DNA of 7,493 nucleotides, taken from assembly GCA_021204285.1 (NCBI GenBank), contig JAJPZP010000193.1, forward strand, positions 1,307-8,799, given 5' to 3'. Positions 5,369-7,493 of this stretch are shown in pieces. The stretch is from Lachnospiraceae bacterium. Lineage in GTDB: Bacteria; Bacillota; Clostridia; Lachnospirales; Lachnospiraceae. A model generated the notes under the pieces. The model ran no database searches. It was not told the DNA's origin and worked only from the letters and a program-made list of their open reading frames with translations. The number at the start of each line of letters is the position of its first letter. The stretch's first letter is position 1. Both the position numbers and the translations under genes were made by a program.

Positions 5369-6718
5369 ATGAAAATGACATATGGAATCAATGACAAGGT
5401 ACCTGTAGGGAAAGCGATTCCGCTTGCAATTCAGCATGTATTCACGATCTTCACGGGAACGATCATCGGAAGCACCCTGCTGGCGGAGGGAGCCGGACTT
5501 GACATCAATGATACGGCGCTCATTATCCAGTGCGGCATGCTGGTCTGTTGTATCGCAAGTATGATTCAGTCCTTCGGAATTCGCATCGGCAAGTTTGAGA
5601 TTGGCTCGCGGCTTCCGATCATCACAGCCGGCAGCTATACGCTGATCACGCCGCTTGTCATGTTCGCGACGGATGAGAACATCGGCCTGGCCGGCGCCTT
5701 TGGCGCGGCAATCGGAGGCAGTGTGGTGCTGTTCATCTTCGGACCGATCATTATCAAGTATCTGCATCGGTATTTCACTCCGGTTGTGACCGGTATGGTT
5801 GTTTTGTCAGTCGGACTCAGTCTGGTGACTACGGCGGTGGAGAAAATGGTCGACTATGCGCCGGACAGCCCGGACGTCTGGAAAGTTTTCGGGATCGCAA
5901 TTTTCTGCGCAGTGCTGGCGATTGCGATCGACATGTTTGCGAAGGGCTTCCTTCAGTCCCTGTCGATCCTGCTTTCCATGATCATCGGTTATATTCTCTG
6001 CATCGCGCTTGGACTGGTGGATTTTTCGAGTATGTCCTCCGCGGCCTGGGTGTCTGTGCCGACGCCGATGAAGTGGGGGCTTTCCTTCAATGTCGGGGCG
6101 ATCGTGACCGTTTTGATCGTACATATAGCGACGCTGATGGAAAATATCGGTGATACCACGAGTATTGTCAGCAACGCGGAGGATCGGATCCCGACGCAGA
6201 AGGAGCTGATGTCAACGATTCGCGGTGACGCGCTCGGCAGCATCATTGCCGGATTCTTCAATGGACTTCCGGTCTGTTCTGCAACGCAGAATGCGGGCGT
6301 TCTTGCGATGAGCGGATGCGCGAGCCGCTGGGTGACGGGTCTTGGCGCGATTATTTTCGGCGTCCTTGCTTTCTTCCCGAAGCTGGCGCAGATTCTCGCA
6401 TTGATTCCGAATCCGGTGCTGGGCGGTGTGCTGCTGGTCGCTTTCGGCGTGATTATCTCCAGCGGCATCCGTGTCATTTCCATGGGGAAACTTACCAAGC
6501 GGAGCCTTACGATCATAGGTTTCGCGATTGCCGTCGGGATCGGCGGACAGTACGCGCAGGATTATCTCACCTTTATTCCGACGACTGTGCTGGCGGTCTG
6601 CACCGGTATTTCCGGCAGCGCTATCACCGCGTTGATTCTGAACATTATCCTTCCGAAGAGTGAGGAAGATAAAGAGTACGATAAAGAATTTCAGAAGTCG
6701 ATCGGAATGGACGTCTGA
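5369..6718 (+). CDS. NCS2/NAT-family nucleobase permease (xanthine/uracil/urate type)
   Basis: This 449-residue integral membrane protein probably imports a purine base with protons or cations. Hydrophobic segments run throughout, consistent with the 14-segment fold of the nucleobase-ascorbate transporter family. Family markers are visible: Q22-H23 in the first membrane segment (AIQHVFTIF), and E258 in MENIGDTTS, matching the substrate-binding acidic residue of TM8. The TM10 signature is Q307-N308-x-G310 in QNAGVLAMSGCASR. S315 replaces the usual Thr of the QNxGxxxxT signature, a conservative change. The C-terminus is a charged tail rich in Lys and Glu. ATG 5369 has AAGGGG (5355-5360) eight bases upstream; M3 at 5375 is a possible alternative. 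It lies between two molybdenum hydroxylase modules, which favours a purine or an oxidised purine as substrate over uracil. The family is certain; the precise substrate is inferred. Confidence 0.93.
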   Translation: MKMTYGINDKVPVGKAIPLAIQHVFTIFTGTIIGSTLLAEGAGLDINDTALIIQCGMLVCCIASMIQSFGIRIGKFEIGSRLPIITAGSYTLITPLVMFATDENIGLAGAFGAAIGGSVVLFIFGPIIIKYLHRYFTPVVTGMVVLSVGLSLVTTAVEKMVDYAPDSPDVWKVFGIAIFCAVLAIAIDMFAKGFLQSLSILLSMIIGYILCIALGLVDFSSMSSAAWVSVPTPMKWGLSFNVGAIVTVLIVHIATLMENIGDTTSIVSNAEDRIPTQKELMSTIRGDALGSIIAGFFNGLPVCSATQNAGVLAMSGCASRWVTGLGAIIFGVLAFFPKLAQILALIPNPVLGGVLLVAFGVIISSGIRVISMGKLTKRSLTIIGFAIAVGIGGQYAQDYLTFIPTTVLAVCTGISGSAITALILNIILPKSEEDKEYDKEFQKSIGMDV

Positions 6719-6765
6719 TCACCCCGTATCCTCCGGCGCTTCCTGTAGAAAGGCGGAAAATATCA

Positions 6766-7242
<477 letters not shown>

Positions 7243-7244
7243 AA

Positions 7245-7493
7245 ATGCCGGAGTCCGCAGTGACAAGTGAAAAAATAAAGAACGGCGTAGTGGGCAGCAC
7301 GCATCCGATCCGCGACGCCGTGGCGAAGGTGACAGGGAGTCTCCGTTATACGGCGGATATGAAGCTTCCGCATATGCTGTATGGGAAAATTCTGTTCAGT
7401 CCGATCGCTCATGGAAAAATCCGGAGTATCGACGTGAGCGCGGCGGAGGCGCTGCCGGGCGTCCGTGCCGTCGTCTGTTACAAAGACGCGCCG
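7245..7493 (+). CDS. Molybdopterin-binding catalytic subunit of a second xanthine dehydrogenase-family hydroxylase, 3' truncated by window
   Basis: The frame opens at ATG 7245 and stays open for 83 codons to the window edge. GAGGGGG (7228-7234) is the ribosome site, ten bases upstream, and the preceding stop is two bases before the ATG. The translation has the N-terminal hammerhead signature of the family: GSTHPIRDAVAKVTG, then MKLPHMLYGKILFSP, then AEALPGVRAVVCYKDAP. Over 69 alignable residues it shares 42 (about 61%) with the first catalytic subunit by hand count. Its N-terminus is about 10 residues longer and polar. The active-site regions lie outside the window, so its substrate class and whether it keeps the xanthine-binding Glu and Arg are unknown. 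It pairs with the 6766-7242 [2Fe-2S] subunit, making a second hydroxylase in the locus. Confidence 0.9.
   Translation, partial: MPESAVTSEKIKNGVVGSTHPIRDAVAKVTGSLRYTADMKLPHMLYGKILFSPIAHGKIRSIDVSAAEALPGVRAVVCYKDAP

Overview
The window looks like part of a purine (or related N-heterocycle) import and catabolism locus from an anaerobic Firmicute, most likely a Clostridia/Lachnospiraceae-type gut bacterium. The organism call is inference. It rests on the AGGAGG-like ribosome sites, the AT-rich promoter beside GC-rich genes, a 4Fe-4S flavoprotein, and the pairing of molybdenum hydroxylase genes with an ATZ/TRZ-type deaminase and a xanthine/uracil-type permease. All genes are on the + strand and no gene is visibly broken.

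Layout. Bases 1-187 hold the last 61 codons of an ABC-transporter permease resembling BMP-linked nucleoside importers. Bases 188-362 are a non-coding regulatory stretch with a good sigma-70 type promoter (237-265), three helically phased ATATTG boxes and a strong hairpin (292-323). A tight cluster follows: an ATZ/TRZ-family amidohydrolase (363-1769), a two-cluster [2Fe-2S] hydroxylase subunit (1804-2277), a molybdenum-cofactor catalytic subunit (2277-4550) and an iron-sulfur flavoprotein (4552-5169). A 199-base gap (5170-5368) with two inverted repeats and a weak promoter candidate leads into an NCS2/NAT nucleobase permease (5369-6718). A second [2Fe-2S] subunit (6766-7242) and the start of a second molybdenum subunit (7245 to the window edge) complete the window.

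How the genes may work together (inference). Nucleosides and free bases enter through the ABC system and the NCS2 permease. The amidohydrolase removes an exocyclic amine from a purine-like ring. One or both molybdenum hydroxylases oxidise the ring, with electrons passing through the [2Fe-2S] clusters. The usual third (FAD) subunit of xanthine dehydrogenase is absent from both modules as far as the window shows. An FMN/4Fe-4S flavoprotein sits one base after the first catalytic subunit and is a plausible electron acceptor.

The main points for a second look are the FAD-less duplicated hydroxylase, this flavoprotein partner, the loss of the two classic xanthine-recognising residues in the complete catalytic subunit, and the unexplained structured leader ahead of the deaminase.
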